Below are positions 20,006 through 32,121 of a stretch of DNA of 64,000 bases, in pieces. Numbering within the stretch: position 1 is the stretch's first letter; every line of letters begins with the position of its first letter. The position numbers were made by a program, and so were the translations under genes. The notes under the pieces were generated by a model, which was given only the letters and a program-made list of their open reading frames with translations, did not search any database and was not told the DNA's origin. The stretch is from Sphaerulina vaccinii. Lineage: Eukaryota > Ascomycota > Dothideomycetes > Mycosphaerellales > Mycosphaerellaceae. The stretch covers positions 1,674,001 to 1,738,000 of the forward strand of contig JAKUDP010000012.1 of the NCBI GenBank assembly GCA_022570795.1, written 5' to 3'.

Positions 20006-21344
20006 ATGAGGACGACGACGATACAGGCAGCTCGACAAGCTGTCAGCTCTACTCTGGCTGGTCCATCGAGCAGAAGAAGCTTCACATCTGCGAGCAGATT
20101 ACAAGCTAGCTATGGCTTCATCGGCCTAGGCAGGATGGGTAAACCTCATACCTCCAGCTCTACGCCTATACTGTATTGCTAACAAGCTGAACTCCAGGCT
20201 ACCCAATGGCCAAGAACCTACGGACGAAGATAAAGCCAGACGACACAATGATCATACATGACGTGAACGACCAGATATGCAAGCAGTTTGTAGATGAGAT
20301 GGGAAGTGTGGGACCTGTTACGGCGGCACAAGATGTGAGGGAGGTTGCGGAGAATTCGGTGAGTACTATCTTTTATCCTTTTCTGTACCTGATATGTCTG
20401 CGACATGATGCATTGTATCATTTCCTTTTCAATTGTATGATCTAAGTGCAGCTGTAACAAGCTGTTTACCTGATTACTTTCAATACAAAGCCAATCCTCT
20501 GAAGTCGCCAAAACCGACACTCACTACTATATCCAACGATGCTGGAGCTATATCACTAACACCAGAGGGTGAAATGTAGTCCACAATCCTCACCGTCCTC
20601 CCCGAACCGCACCACGTCCAAAACGTCTTCCGAAACATGCTCCGTCCTCCAACCCTCCTCGAACAAAAGCAACCAGTCCACTCCGAACGCCTCTTTATAG
20701 ACTGCTCAACAATCGACATTCGATCTTCCGCCGAAGTCGCCAATGCCACTTTCAGTTCTGGACAAGGGAAATTCATCGATGCTCCAATGTCTGGCGGAGT
20801 CGTAGGCGCAGCAGCCGGCCAATTGACTTTCATGATCGGAGCTAGTGATGAGTTGGTGGATAGAGCGAAAGAGGTGCTCATGATGATGGGTAAAAGAGTC
20901 GTACATCTCGGACCACAGACGTCAGGACTAAAAGGAAAGCTGGCAAATAACTACTTGTTGGCTTTGAACAATATCGCAACAGCAGAAGCGATGAATATGG
21001 GTGTCGTATGGGGTCTCGATCCCAAAGCTTTAGCGGATATGATCAATACCGCAACCGGAAAGTGTTGGCCGAGCGAGATCAACAATCCTCATCCTGGAGT
21101 TGTAGAGGGCGCCCCTGCGAGTAAAGGGTATGAGGGAGGTTTCGGGACCGCGCTTATGCTCAAGGATCTCAAGCTGGCAATGCAAGCTGCAGCAGAATTT
21201 GCGATTACGCCGAGATTGGGGACGCATGCTAAGGATATCTATGCTGCTGTTGAGGGGACGCCGGAACTCAAGGGCAAGGACTTCAGTGTGGTTTATCAGT
21301 ATATTGGAGGAAGTGCGAGGGATGAGAAGAAGACGAGTTTGTAG
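20006..21344 (+). CDS. 3-hydroxyisobutyrate dehydrogenase, mitochondrial
   Basis: Three exons, 20006-20138, 20198-20358 and 20580-21344, give 352 residues. Intron 1 (59 bp) interrupts the Rossmann motif: GFIGLGRM before it and GYPMAKNL after it. Intron 2 is long (221 bp), with CACTAAC upstream of the acceptor. The first 30 residues are Arg/Ser/Thr-rich (RRSFTSASRLQ), a mitochondrial presequence. Catalytic-family motifs are FIDAPMSGGVVGAAAGQLTF, GLKGKLANNYLL with the conserved Lys, and GYEGGFGTALMLKDLKLAM. The enzyme oxidises 3-hydroxyisobutyrate to methylmalonate semialdehyde with NAD in valine breakdown. Length and motif order are those of the family. Confidence 0.92.
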
Positions 21345-21670
21345 AGTGATGGACACAGAAGAGGTGAATGCCAATGCTGCATATGTCCTGTAGCTGGATC
21401 GAATTCACCTACAGCAGAATATCTTCTTCACCCTGCAGCAGTATCGAAACGCCTCTCCGATCACTAATTGTCATGTTGGAGCAAGCAGCGTCGTGAAGAT
21501 GAGCTTATGCGGGAAGCAAAAGTGGGATGTCATCGTAATATGACTCGCAGTGCGGACTTCCAAACAGCGGCTCGTCAAGGAGGTCTGTTGTGAGCTGTAT
21601 TCTTCTTCTGTTCGCTGAATACAGCTAGCCAGAACTTCGTCTGACTACTTGCTAATCATGCCTTTCCATC
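21345..21670. other. Convergent intergenic stretch
   Basis: A 3'-to-3' gap between the dehydrogenase gene and the NLR gene. No gene or repeat was recognised. Confidence 0.4.
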
Positions 21671-24600
21671 TTATCTTGCGCCACGATCTAGTAACAGCTT
21701 TCGAATCTCGTCGCGCCTATCTTCGACACTAGTCCCAAGCTGCTGCAGCTCTGATGGGTTTCCTGAGTATAGGGCTTTACAGGCAGCATAAAGAGCACTG
21801 CCATGCATCCCTCCCTTGGCATTTGGGTCGACCCCATGATTCAGTAATAATTGTACTACTTCAACCATGCCATTCGCAGAGGCAGCAATAAGAGGACTGC
21901 CATACTGACCCCCACCAGAATCTGGCTCAGCGCCGTGGTCAAGAAGCAACTGTACTGTATCAGTACTTCGAGCTGAAGCCGCTTGGAGTGATCCATACGG
22001 TCGCTCTTCGGAGTTTGGATTGGCGCCGTGATCTAGTAGTAGTCGTACTACTTCAAGGCTGTCTTTGCTGGAGGCAGCTTGAAGGACTGAGCCATAGTGT
22101 CCACCTTCAGCATTCGGATCGGCGCCATGATCGAGTAGTAGCTGTACCGTCTCAATGCTGCCATAGAAACAGGCAGTCTGCACGGCTTCTCCCCACTGTC
22201 CTCCTTGGGCGTTCGGGCTGGCGCCGTGATCCAGTATTGATTGGAGTATTTCATGGTCGCCACGAACGACAGCAATGTTAAGTGCGCTCTTATACTGGCA
22301 AGCGGGATTTGTGTCAATATTCGAATTGGCGCCATGACGAACCAACCTCTTGATACACTCGATTGGCCATTTATCCGCACATGCCTTTGCTAGCACTCGA
22401 TCCAAGATTCCCACCTGAAGATCGAAGTGCGCTGCGACATCAAGCACGCGCGCCACAAGCTGTGTAGGGTCCTGTTCATCTAGGGAAGCACGTTGGAGAG
22501 ATATGTTCATGCCCTGCTCTTGAATCGCCTTGCCGACGTAAGCCGCCAGCAGTCCGAATAGATCAATGTTCCCAGTAAGAGTTGCAGTCACGATGGCATT
22601 CGTGCCGGCCGAGGCCCCGACCTCGAGCAGTCTTTGCACCAGACAACTATTGCCATCCTCGGCTGCAAATTCTAATGCGGTCTTTTCAAGATGGCGTTCA
22701 TCGATATCGAAGGATCCCGATGGTCTAGTCAAAAGTATGCTGCACAGTCCCCAGTTACCCGCAGCAGCAGCCGCAGGCAGTAGAAGCTCGTCCGAGACAA
22801 GTTCGGTCTTGCTGTTGAACCCGGGATCTTTTGTGATAGCCTCAAACCACGCAGTTTCATGGGCAGGAAACATTTGCCTCAGAGCTTCAAGAGAACCATG
22901 CGCATAAGCGACCAAGGGAGCGTAACGGTAACGTTCGTTCGCGTGTAGCTTCCAGGTGTTCGCTGGGTCCCATATGGCTCGCAACAGATATGATACATTC
23001 AGCTTGGCGTATATGTACACCGGGTCCACATCGTTGGAGTGGCGACGTACACCGTAAGGTTCCAATAGATTTGAAATCCAGATCCACTCAGGTAATATGA
23101 AACCCGTGTGTTCCATGCCCGTACGTGCGGCTTCATCAGCATGGTATAGCACTTGTTCACATGCATACTCGGTGAAAGGGAACTGCTGATCTATTCGCTC
23201 TCGTAGGATCCTGGCGTCCTGGGAGAACTTAGGTGGTAGGACTGGGAGTCCGTCGCTGCTACTGAGAGCCAAGAGTCTGAGACCTAAGAGTCTGGCCAGA
23301 TGGTCTGTGCAGCACTTATACAGCTGATTGTGGCATATGCCGATCAAGTTGGAGGCAAGTTGTGGCCAGAGCTGAACCAACCCTCGTTCTTTGAGCAGAA
23401 AATCTCGCACAGATTCGTGGATGAACTGTACGGTCGGCTTCTTACCTCTAGTAAGCTCAGCAAGTCCCTTGGATGAACTGATCACAAAAGTTGTCATATA
23501 ATCTAGAGTAACTATGTTTTGGTCCCAAGGTTCCAGTCTGTCATCAATTCCATCAACTTTGTGCCACTGTAGTCCAGTAGCCATTGCGAAGTAGAACTCC
23601 TCGCGCTTAAGTGGTCTCCGCGCGAACAAAATCCACTGAAGACATAACAGAAGGCGATCCGTGTTCTGCGTGTCTCTAAGCAGGACATCTTGTAAAAGCT
23701 CGCTTAGCTCGTTTGGTATCTCCTTCAATCGCTTTTGGACTGCCCCTATACTGCCGTTCCGAAACTCTTTTTGAAGGATATCGACAACGAGCACCACCCA
23801 AAGGAAGACGCCGTTGGCTTTAGTTTGCAATTGCTCGCGAACCTTTATGGCAGCTTTACCCTTTCCGGCTTTGAGTCGCTTATTGATGTACTTCTCTATG
23901 TCCTCCCGGTGGCCAACCTCTTCGTCTAGATTCATCTTCCACGCACGCTCATCCGAAATGTCGATGGTGGGATAGTGGCGGCTGGCGAAACAGATAGAGA
24001 GCACAGCTTCTGCGGCGCAAGTGCGCTTCACTAGCTTGCTGAAGAACTTGACCATATGGCGTACCTCTTCCTCCTCGCACTCATCTAGAGCATCGATGAA
24101 GACTTTCAGCCTCCTGTTGCCAAGATCCCGGACTGCCCTAGTGAGACGCGATTGGAGCTTCCCAAGAGTCCATGTGCTCGAGTCCATTCCAGTATTGTGG
24201 TTGCTCTCATCATCATCGCTCTCGTCGTTGTCGCTCTCATCATCGCTCCCCTTATTGTCGTCACTCTCATTGTCGTCCAGCACAGCTTGCAATTCGGTAG
24301 CCATGGTAAGTAGTTGATGCAGTAGAGATCGATACTCCCCTAGAGTTGTTTTCTCGAGCTCTTCTCCTCTCGCATTGAAGAAGAATGAAACGATGATCTC
24401 ATCTTGGGTATGCTTCTCAATCGCATCTTTGTAAGCGAACTTAATCAGCGTGGACTTTCCGGCCCCAGGTTTTCCTCTGATCCAGAAGACCCCACGCTTC
24501 GAGTTCAAGTTACTTCGCGCATTCCAGTCGCGGTAGGCCTGTTGATGGAGCAACCAACTACATGTCGCTTTCTGTGCATCTTTGATGGTCTCCCGTCGAG

Positions 24601-25496
24601 CGTCCATCTGCTCGAACTCGAGTGAAACCATGAGTTGCCGTCGTCGGTCTTCTGACGTGCCGGCAACAACTGATGCCATAATCGGATGTCCAGGTGAGGC
24701 AAAACTATCAGTCGAGCACCTCGAGACGAGACTTGGATCCAGCCTATTGGACCTAGACAGTTTCGCGTTGATCGCTTGCTCAAGTCGCTCGAACGCATGG
24801 TCCTTCTCCCCATATATGAGGGGCATGAAGACGTCAAAGATGCCTAGTAAGCAGTATGCTCTATCTTCGACCTTGGTTGTCTGACGTTGCTCGGACCAGC
24901 GCAGCTTCTCGTTCACGTCGAAGCGAGAGAGATTTGGTCCCTGCAAAGCACGAGCAGGAATAGTGGTGATTGCACTTATCACGCTCCCGAGGCTCTGCTT
25001 GTCGCCCAACAGATCTCCGGTCCTTGAGTAGAACTCAACAGACTCCGGGGCGAGTAGTTCTTGCAACGTGCAGCCTCTTTTGAACCACCTGGCTTTGCAG
25101 AACTCTTCTTGAGAATCTCTGCACTTCTCCAGTGTTGTCACGTTTCTTCGAACTGACGTCCTGAAGGAACACATAGCACTTGGCGGCATCTCTATACCAC
25201 CGAAACATGGAGTTCAGTGCCTCGGACAGCTCCGGGATGCTGGTTTTGTCTATACAGCACGTATCGATCCAGAAGTATTGAAGTTTATCCTTCCGCGCTT
25301 GAGCTGCAGTAAAGTGAACCTTTGCATAGCCAGCCTTGTTCAGTCCTCGTGCGGCTGCGGCCCTGTCATCTTCGCTGGTGTCTGACTGGGCCAATACGTC
25401 TTGGTACGTAAGCTCATCTTCGGTAGTTCCCCAGGTGTGAGACAGGATGGCATAAGGAGGGACTTCGCCCTCTTCGAATGTCCTGGTACGGAAGAG
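21671..25496 (-). pseudogene. HET-NACHT-ankyrin NOD-like receptor, one frameshift
   Basis: The coding region opens after a splice acceptor at 25497 with TFEEGEVPPYAILSHTWG, the start of a HET domain, and continues through WIDTCCIDKTSIPELSEAL and MFRWYRDAAKCYVFL. The frame shifts near 25126-25130 and the HET domain resumes: SQEEFCKARWFKRGCTLQEL, then DRAYCLLGIFDVFMPLIYGE. A NACHT NTPase follows: Walker A GKPGAGKST (about 24475-24449), Walker B VFIDALDEC (about 24103-24077) and sensor FASRHYP. A Asp/Glu/Ser/Asn insert (about 24277-24194) lies between the two Walkers. The C-terminus has at least four near-identical ankyrin repeats (LLLDHGADPN type). Such proteins act in fungal allorecognition and programmed cell death. 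The small first exon was not located. One 1-nt change breaks the gene, unless it is a sequencing error. Confidence 0.85.
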
Positions 25497-25890
25497 CTGA
25501 TGTCAATGTTGAGTCGGATTGTCAGTTTGTGGACCACTCAAGGGGAAGAAAGGACCCGAGATGGCATGGTCATGGTCGTGGTGCAAAGCTGTGGGACCCC
25601 GGAGGCGTCTTGCGATCTTGTACAGTACAGTAAATGTCGTGGGAAGAAGTTCTTCACCATCAGACGCGCTTCCAAACATTCATCAGACATTCATCAGCAT
25701 CATCGACATCAGGTCTCATGGTGGGTTCTTGCAGATCGAGGCTGATGAGAACGGCTCATGGCACGATGGCTCAGCACAATCAGATTCAACACGTCTGCCA
25801 GGCAGTTGGATCGAAGCATGCCTACTACTCCTTATGAAGATGAGCCCCAAGTCTCTCAACGACTTCAAACAACCACACCCGTATGCACAC

Positions 25891-27237
25891 TCAGGCTGGG
25901 AGTGCAGGTGTGATCTTGACCTCTGGAAATGCCGACTTGACGCGCTCATTCAAGCCAGATGCATACGACCTCCACTGCTCCCGCGCCGCATCACTCAGCA
26001 ATTCGCCACCAAACTCCTTCGCCTTGTCTTCTCCACCAGCATCTAGGCTGCGTCGCTGTTTTGGACTGGACAAGGGACTATCCTGGCGATTGCTTTCCTC
26101 CAAGATATCGACGAAGCCTCGAAAGAACAACTTATTCTTCTTGCCGAGAATCGTCTCGAAACGAAGCTGACCTGCTTGTTTTCGCGATTGGTCCTCCCGC
26201 TCCTCGAGTCGATGCCAAAGCTTTTCATGTTTCTTTGCAGCGGCGCGGACAGTCTCATCCTCACTCTTGCCGACTACCAAACCTTCTTCGCAGAACCTAT
26301 ATCGACGCATCATCATGTGAATAGGTCCGCCGAAGAAGCGGACCATATTTATGACGACTTGCCATTCGGGACTTCTGGCGAAAGCGACATCGAGAGCCCA
26401 AAGAACTTCTCTGGCGTTCCGATATGTGTCCACACGAATCTCCTCGGGCATATATGCAAAAGTGTTGTTCGTTTCTCCCTCGGCTCGATGCTTGTAGAAG
26501 GCAATAGCGTCGTAAAGGGTATCGCCTGGAAAGTAGTCCGCACAAGTCAACGATTGTCTCAGACACGCTGTGGGAAATGTTCAAGAAGTACTCACCAATC
26601 TCGGTCAAGACGTCCCATTGCGTGTCAGAGAACCATACGTTGTCCATATCGTTGCAGACTAGCGCTGCCGCAATGGTGAATCTGCAGAGGGCGTCGCAGT
26701 CACGCAATCGGAACCAGTTCCCAGGACTCGAGGAGACGGCTTTGACATATTGCTGGAAGAACTGATCATGTTGGCGATCACTGGTCTTGTCCGTCGTGAC
26801 TGTCAGAAAGGTCTTGTACTCAAGAGCCATATCCCTGGCGCCAGGTGTGTCTTCGAAAAGGTCGTAAAGGACCTGGTCCACGCTGAAGCCCACCATGTTG
26901 TCATCGTCGGCTGTAAGATCGAAAAGAGAGCCTTTGAACTCTGCGATCGTGCCGATGATGATGATGCGCATGAAGGCTACATAGCGCTTCCAGTTGGTGT
27001 AGTGTGGGATCACGCATCGTGCGTATTCCCACGCGCAGGCGAGGACTTCTGCTTTGACCTTTGAGGGTAGGTCGACGCCGTCCAAGTCATGGGCGATGTC
27101 TTGAGGATAATGCCAGCGGTGGTCAACCATGATGTCGTAGAAAGCTTGAGGTTGCTGAAGTGAGCTGAGGGTAGAACGAGAACAGGCTGTGTCTGGGCGG
27201 ACCTCACAAGCAGCACTTTGATGTGCTTAAGAGCCAT
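25891..27237 (-). CDS. aba3: ABA3-like sesquiterpene synthase (ionylideneethane synthase family)
   Basis: Exons in transcription order: 27237-27208, 27154-26596 and 26525-25891, 407 residues, with all phases consistent. Introns are 53 and 70 bp (GTGAGG and GTGAGT donors). The protein closely resembles my knowledge of the Botrytis ABA3 family: WHYPQDIAHDLDGVDLP, CAWEYARCVIPHYTNWKRYV, LRDCDALCRFTIAAAL, then FYKHRAEGETNNTFAYMP and GGPIHMMMRRYRF. This family makes alpha-ionylideneethane from farnesyl diphosphate and lacks the usual DDxxD and NSE motifs; none is seen here either, although DDD (93-95) and NDMDN (178-182) could bind metal. It is followed on the same side by two P450 genes and a dehydrogenase gene. 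The family call rests on recall, not on a search. Confidence 0.65.
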
Positions 27238-30231
27238 TCCCTAACATCCATAGCCATCTTTGGTCACCGACAACCTGCGCCGCCTGGACATGGTGCCCAT
27301 GCCTCACTCGTCCAACGACCCCACGGTATAACTGCGCTTCGCTCCACTGCTCCATGGCGATCAGAGGGATCGGTGTCATCGACTGCCCGGACCAAGATGC
27401 CATGCTTAAGTTCAGAGCATGCGACGAGCTCTGCACTCTGGTTCTGGTATACCCCAAGTTCTCGTCACACCCGAAGTCTTAGCGCGAGTCTCCGCGAGAG
27501 CCACGTTGTTGCTGGTCTAAGCATGAGACCCTCCATACGAGCCAGGAACGCTCAACATTGGCTCTCGCCAGAGATCAAGCTGTGTTCGGAGATGCCTCAC
27601 TGTACGAGGCAAGGACGCTGGAATTGGCATCGCCATGCTCATCGACAAGCAGCATCGCCGAGAGCTGGTTCACCGCTACCTCTAGCAGCGTCTCGTCGGC
27701 CGAAGACTGGCACATTTCCAAAGCACTTTCCCCACTGACGATGCCCCAAGGTGAGCATGTGCAAGACATGGCAGATTTGCGGCCACTGACATCTGGCAAC
27801 CGCGATGTCGAATACGACGGGATCCATGCTCGAAGGACTCATGGACTGCTACTGCTAGGACCACCCTCATCACCCATCAGCTCTGAAAAACGCGCTACTC
27901 TTTAGCGTTCTTGAGGATATACGCAAGCGCCATGACCATCTCATCATCGTACATCGACGGAATGAAAGTGGCTCATGATGGAGACCGATACTATACCGTT
28001 GATCATTGCTTCGTTCACCGCTGGATCGCGTTGCTGATTGCGCTAGAATGCACTAGCAGTGTTGACGCTATGCCTTGACTTGCTTGAATCATAGCTGGCA
28101 TTGCGAGGACGCTAGGACTCGGCACGTTACTCGGAGGGTTGTGGCCAACATGGTCATAACACGCGAAGCTGTCACACTGCTGTGGCAGAGACCGGTCAAC
28201 GACGAAGATGACCCGGGCACTCGACGCGTTGTGACTCGTATGACACGCTTTGTGTGATTATGTGGCCGAGATCCTCCCTTGAATTTCTTCCGGTGGAAGG
28301 AAACCGGCTTCCAGGCCTGGCCAGACTGGAAAGCACTGCCATCGGCGACAGTCGATCCTCTCGCTGCCAGGCGCTCTGTGGACATGATCTGGTCTCCACA
28401 TAGCCTCGAGCACGAAGTAGGTAGCCTCATGCTGTAAGTTATCTACGGGAGAGATGCTGCTTCGCGAAATACGATACCAGCCAGTCAAGCAATGAGCGCT
28501 GAAACAATCAATGAAGAAAGCGCGGCGCTTCGCACGCCATCAGAAAGTGCCACTCGCAGTACTCCATATGGCATTCCGGCATGGATTCATCGCCAATAAG
28601 CGATGCCTTCAACATCGGCATGAGAAGGTGGTAGTATACCGATATCTCATACGATAGAAAGATCGGGCATATCCCGATGCCTGTCTTAGCGGACATGATA
28701 TTGGCTTCATTGGACTTTTGCTAAAGCCGTCGTGACAACAATGAAGTGATGCATGAGCCTTGTTACCCAAGGCTGACCCACACTGGACTCAGGTGTGGAC
28801 TGCCTGCTGGGAGTACCAAATTTACGAGGATCTCGAGGCCGCGAAAGTGTTAGCGATGGGTCAGGAGTTTCAATCCCACTTATGGTTGCGAGCCTAGGTA
28901 GTTGAATGGTGCAGCGCAAGGACTGCTACATCAACCAGGTTGGCTGCAAGGTTACTGAATGACTTAGCAACCACCAGACCACGAATCGAATAGGTTACGA
29001 TGGCGACACAGCCAGTGATCGCAATCAATTCAATCCAACCTCTATAGCATGATTATTAATTGGTTGGAAGAGACGATTGCAACCCGGAGCAGTTTTCTTC
29101 AATTTATTAATTAAATTGGTTAATGCTAAGTCAGCCTTATACTATACGAAACAGGCAAAATCCATATCGCCTTAGGCGTTCCGGGCCTGTTACTACTCGA
29201 TATATTGCTTTATCTCGGTACCTAAAACAACAAAGGCCCGTTTACAGCTTGCTATATCGATATACGACGTCGTTCTCGTCGATATGTCGATCCTCGGAGG
29301 TGCTAAGATCCAACCGGTGTTAATATTAATTAATCCTCGCATAGATTGAAGGAGTTGCAACCAACTATACCTGCAGATGAATTAGTAGTTGATGCTTAAT
29401 TCAATTCAACCACTTTAGTCGGTTGATTGAAATGAGATTATTGGACACAGCTGACGACTACCAAGCCTAGCCTGACAATTATTGGTTGCAAGCATCACCG
29501 ATGCGGATGATCTGGACAATGCGATAATCTTCTCGCAAAGCAAGACTGTCCGAGACTGGTGTGCACGAATACGAATAGCACTTCAAAAGGTGAGGTTGAT
29601 GATCTTAGCAACTACTTTGACATCCTCCGCTACTCGCTATAAGCCGTCATTCGAAGATCTGCCTGGCATGGTCTGATGCCTATCCTGGTTAAGGTTTACA
29701 GGCAGGTGAATGTCATCTGCCTGTGTGAGGCCTGCATACACAGCTCCCTCGCGAACAACATCTGCTATTGTCACATCCTTGCTGTCATGCTCTGTTCTCA
29801 CACGGCGAGCTGAACGCAAACATGGATTAGAAGACTCTGTTTACGGATTCCCTAGGAGAGGCTTTCGCACATACTAGTGCAGACCAGCATGTGCTATTAC
29901 ACTTCCACGCCTATGGTTAGCGCGATCGCGGCGGACGCTTGTGTTGGTTGCTCTATCTAGGGCCAATGTATCGATCAGGATCGCATCTACTCTGCTTTTC
30001 GGGAGTCGCCAAGTACCGTAAGACACCTTGACCTTGCCACGCCACGACTAGGACCGCTAAGGCTATATCACGGCCGAATCGTTTAACTATTCTGCCAATC
30101 GCCCTCGCTATGGGCAGGGCATCGATCATGGCAGGTCGAAGGTCTGGCACTTCGAAGGAAGTCGGACAACATAACCAACGAGAGTCCCAAGTGTAGTCAC
30201 GATAGCCAGGAGACAGCCAAAGACGCTCGAA
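27238..30231. other. 3-kb gap inside the putative cluster, with an AT-rich island
   Basis: I find no gene with conserved motifs on either strand. Between about 29020 and 29440 the sequence becomes AT-rich, with TTAATTAATTGGTTAA-like runs. A CAATTCAATCCAACCTC block at 29024 recurs as AATTCAATTCAACCACTTTAG near 29398, which looks like flanking direct repeats of an old mobile element. No transposase frame survives. Confidence 0.4.
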
Positions 30232-31875
30232 ATGGCATCAAGTCTGGTTTCTCAGATCACTTCCAGCAACATCATCCTTCTCCTTCCCCTCGCTCTATCC
30301 GCTTGGGCAATCTTTGCCTTCCTCAAGCATTTATACACCACATTCTATGGCCCGCTTGCGAACATTCCTGGGCCCAGATGGAGAGCTTTCACCGTGCTCC
30401 CGCACCTCAAGGCAATGTGGACTGGCAACGAGGCCAGCTCCGTAGTTCATCTTCACGAAGAGTATGGTCCGATCGTACGACTTGCACCTGATCTTGTGGC
30501 TTTTACCGGCAATGCACACACATGGAAGACAATATACGCCTCCAAGTCTCAGGGTGTATCTGCGTTTGGCAAAGACTTGATATTCTACGATGCTCCTTTC
30601 AACGAAGTTCCAGGACCATTCGGCTCCGATGACCCAGTCAGCCTACGCATGAGGAAGACCATGGCACCGGCGTTTAGTGATTCTGGACTGAAGCAATATG
30701 AGCCCAGGTTCAAGACCTGGTGTAAAGCTCTAGCCGCAAGGCTCGATGAGCACGCGAAAGATGGCACACCCTCCGACATGGTCAAACTGTTTAACTGTAA
30801 GTCATCTTCGAGATCACAATGTGTCGGTTTCTCACCGAAATACAGGCACCACATTCGACGTCATGAGTGACATGCTTTTGTCAGAGCCTCTTCACTTGCT
30901 CGAGAAGGGCGATTATGTCCCATTCGTCAGACTGATCTTCACAATCCTACGCCATGTCACACGCCTCAAGACCATTCGCTACTTCAATAGAACATTCGCC
31001 AAGCGACTGCACCTCTTACTCATGAGCATTCCCAGTATTCGTGCCTACGCGGAAAGACATCATACATTCATCACCGATCGCGTGCATGAACGCCTTACGA
31101 AGTCACCAGAGCAGCCTGACATCTGGAGTCTGGTGACAGCTGAGACGTCAACAGCATCTCTGATCTCTGAAGAAGAACGCTACTCGATTGCCAATGAGTT
31201 GATGATTGCGGGTACAGAGACTTCTGCAACAGTTCTTAGTGGCTGTCTCTACCATCTTCTACGGAACCCTTCTTGGCTATCTGCTCTGACACAAGATATC
31301 CGATCCAAGTACAGTCCTGACACAGAGGGAGGACCTGATAAGATTACTATGGCATCTCTCCAGGCCAACAAACTTCTCGAAGCAATCCTGAAGGAGTCTA
31401 TGAGGTAAGGAGAACCTTCGCCTCTGCGATCGATCATGAAGTGTCCTAATTAACGCTTCTCGCCAGACTATACCCGCCAGTCCCCATCGGTTTCCCACGC
31501 TTCGTCCCACGTGGCGGTACCCAATTGAACGGCTACTATCTCCCAGAAGGCACCCGCGTGGTAATCTATCATCTCGCGACCTATCGTGATCCAACCCTAT
31601 GGCACGAACCAGCTACATTCCATCCAGAACGCTGGCTCGGGGACGAAAAGTTCGAGAAAGATCATTTGGAGGCTTTTGAACCTTTTAGTACAGGTCCTAG
31701 AGGTTGCTCGGGCAAGAACTTTGCTTGGAATGAGATGAGATTGATTTTGGCTACGACTTTGTTGAATTTTGATCTTGAGCTTAGGGAGGAATCGAAGGAT
31801 TGGACGGATCAGAAGGTTTTCCTTGTTTGGGAGAAGTCGGCTTTGATGGTTGATGTGAAGAAGGCGATGGTGTAG
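30232..31875 (+). CDS. Cytochrome P450 monooxygenase, cluster gene 1
   Basis: Exons 30232-30796, 30846-31404 and 31467-31875 give 510 residues, with 49- and 62-bp introns. An N-terminal membrane helix (IILLLPLALSAWAIFAFL) is followed by the proline-rich hinge (LANIPGPRW). The I-helix AGTET is at 310-314, ExxR (ESMR) at 372-375, a PERW motif near 428-431, and the heme loop FSTGPRGCSG has the ligand Cys455. It resembles the CYP65-like isotrichodermin C-15 hydroxylase group found in many terpenoid clusters. It is transcribed convergently with the second P450. By context it would oxidise the ionylideneethane product (ABA1/ABA2 role); this is an inference. Confidence 0.85.
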
Positions 31876-32121
31876 GTGGAGAAGTTTGTATATCCGAATC
31901 AGATTGTATCTGACGTACCGATAGTTCAAATTTACGGCGCTCACTTCGTTTGTATTCCTGTCATGCACTATGCAGATATAGATAGATGTCTCGATCATAC
32001 TGCGAAACCCTCTCCATGTTTGTGAATATGGAACTACTACATATATGAATTCTGTGCTTGAGGCGATGGAGTGAGTACTGACAATCGTGAAACCACTAGT
32101 CTACGTCTGCAGAGCAACTCC

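Noticed and set aside
25497..25560. Extending the HET exon upstream in the frame opening MVHKLTIRLNID
   Set aside because: That frame does not run into the HET domain. A splice acceptor at 25497 in frame with the domain explains the start better.
27223..27738. Plus-strand open frame of 171 codons over the start of the ABA3-like gene
   Set aside because: Low-complexity composition with many Ser, Arg and His; it begins over the first exon of a well-supported minus-strand gene.
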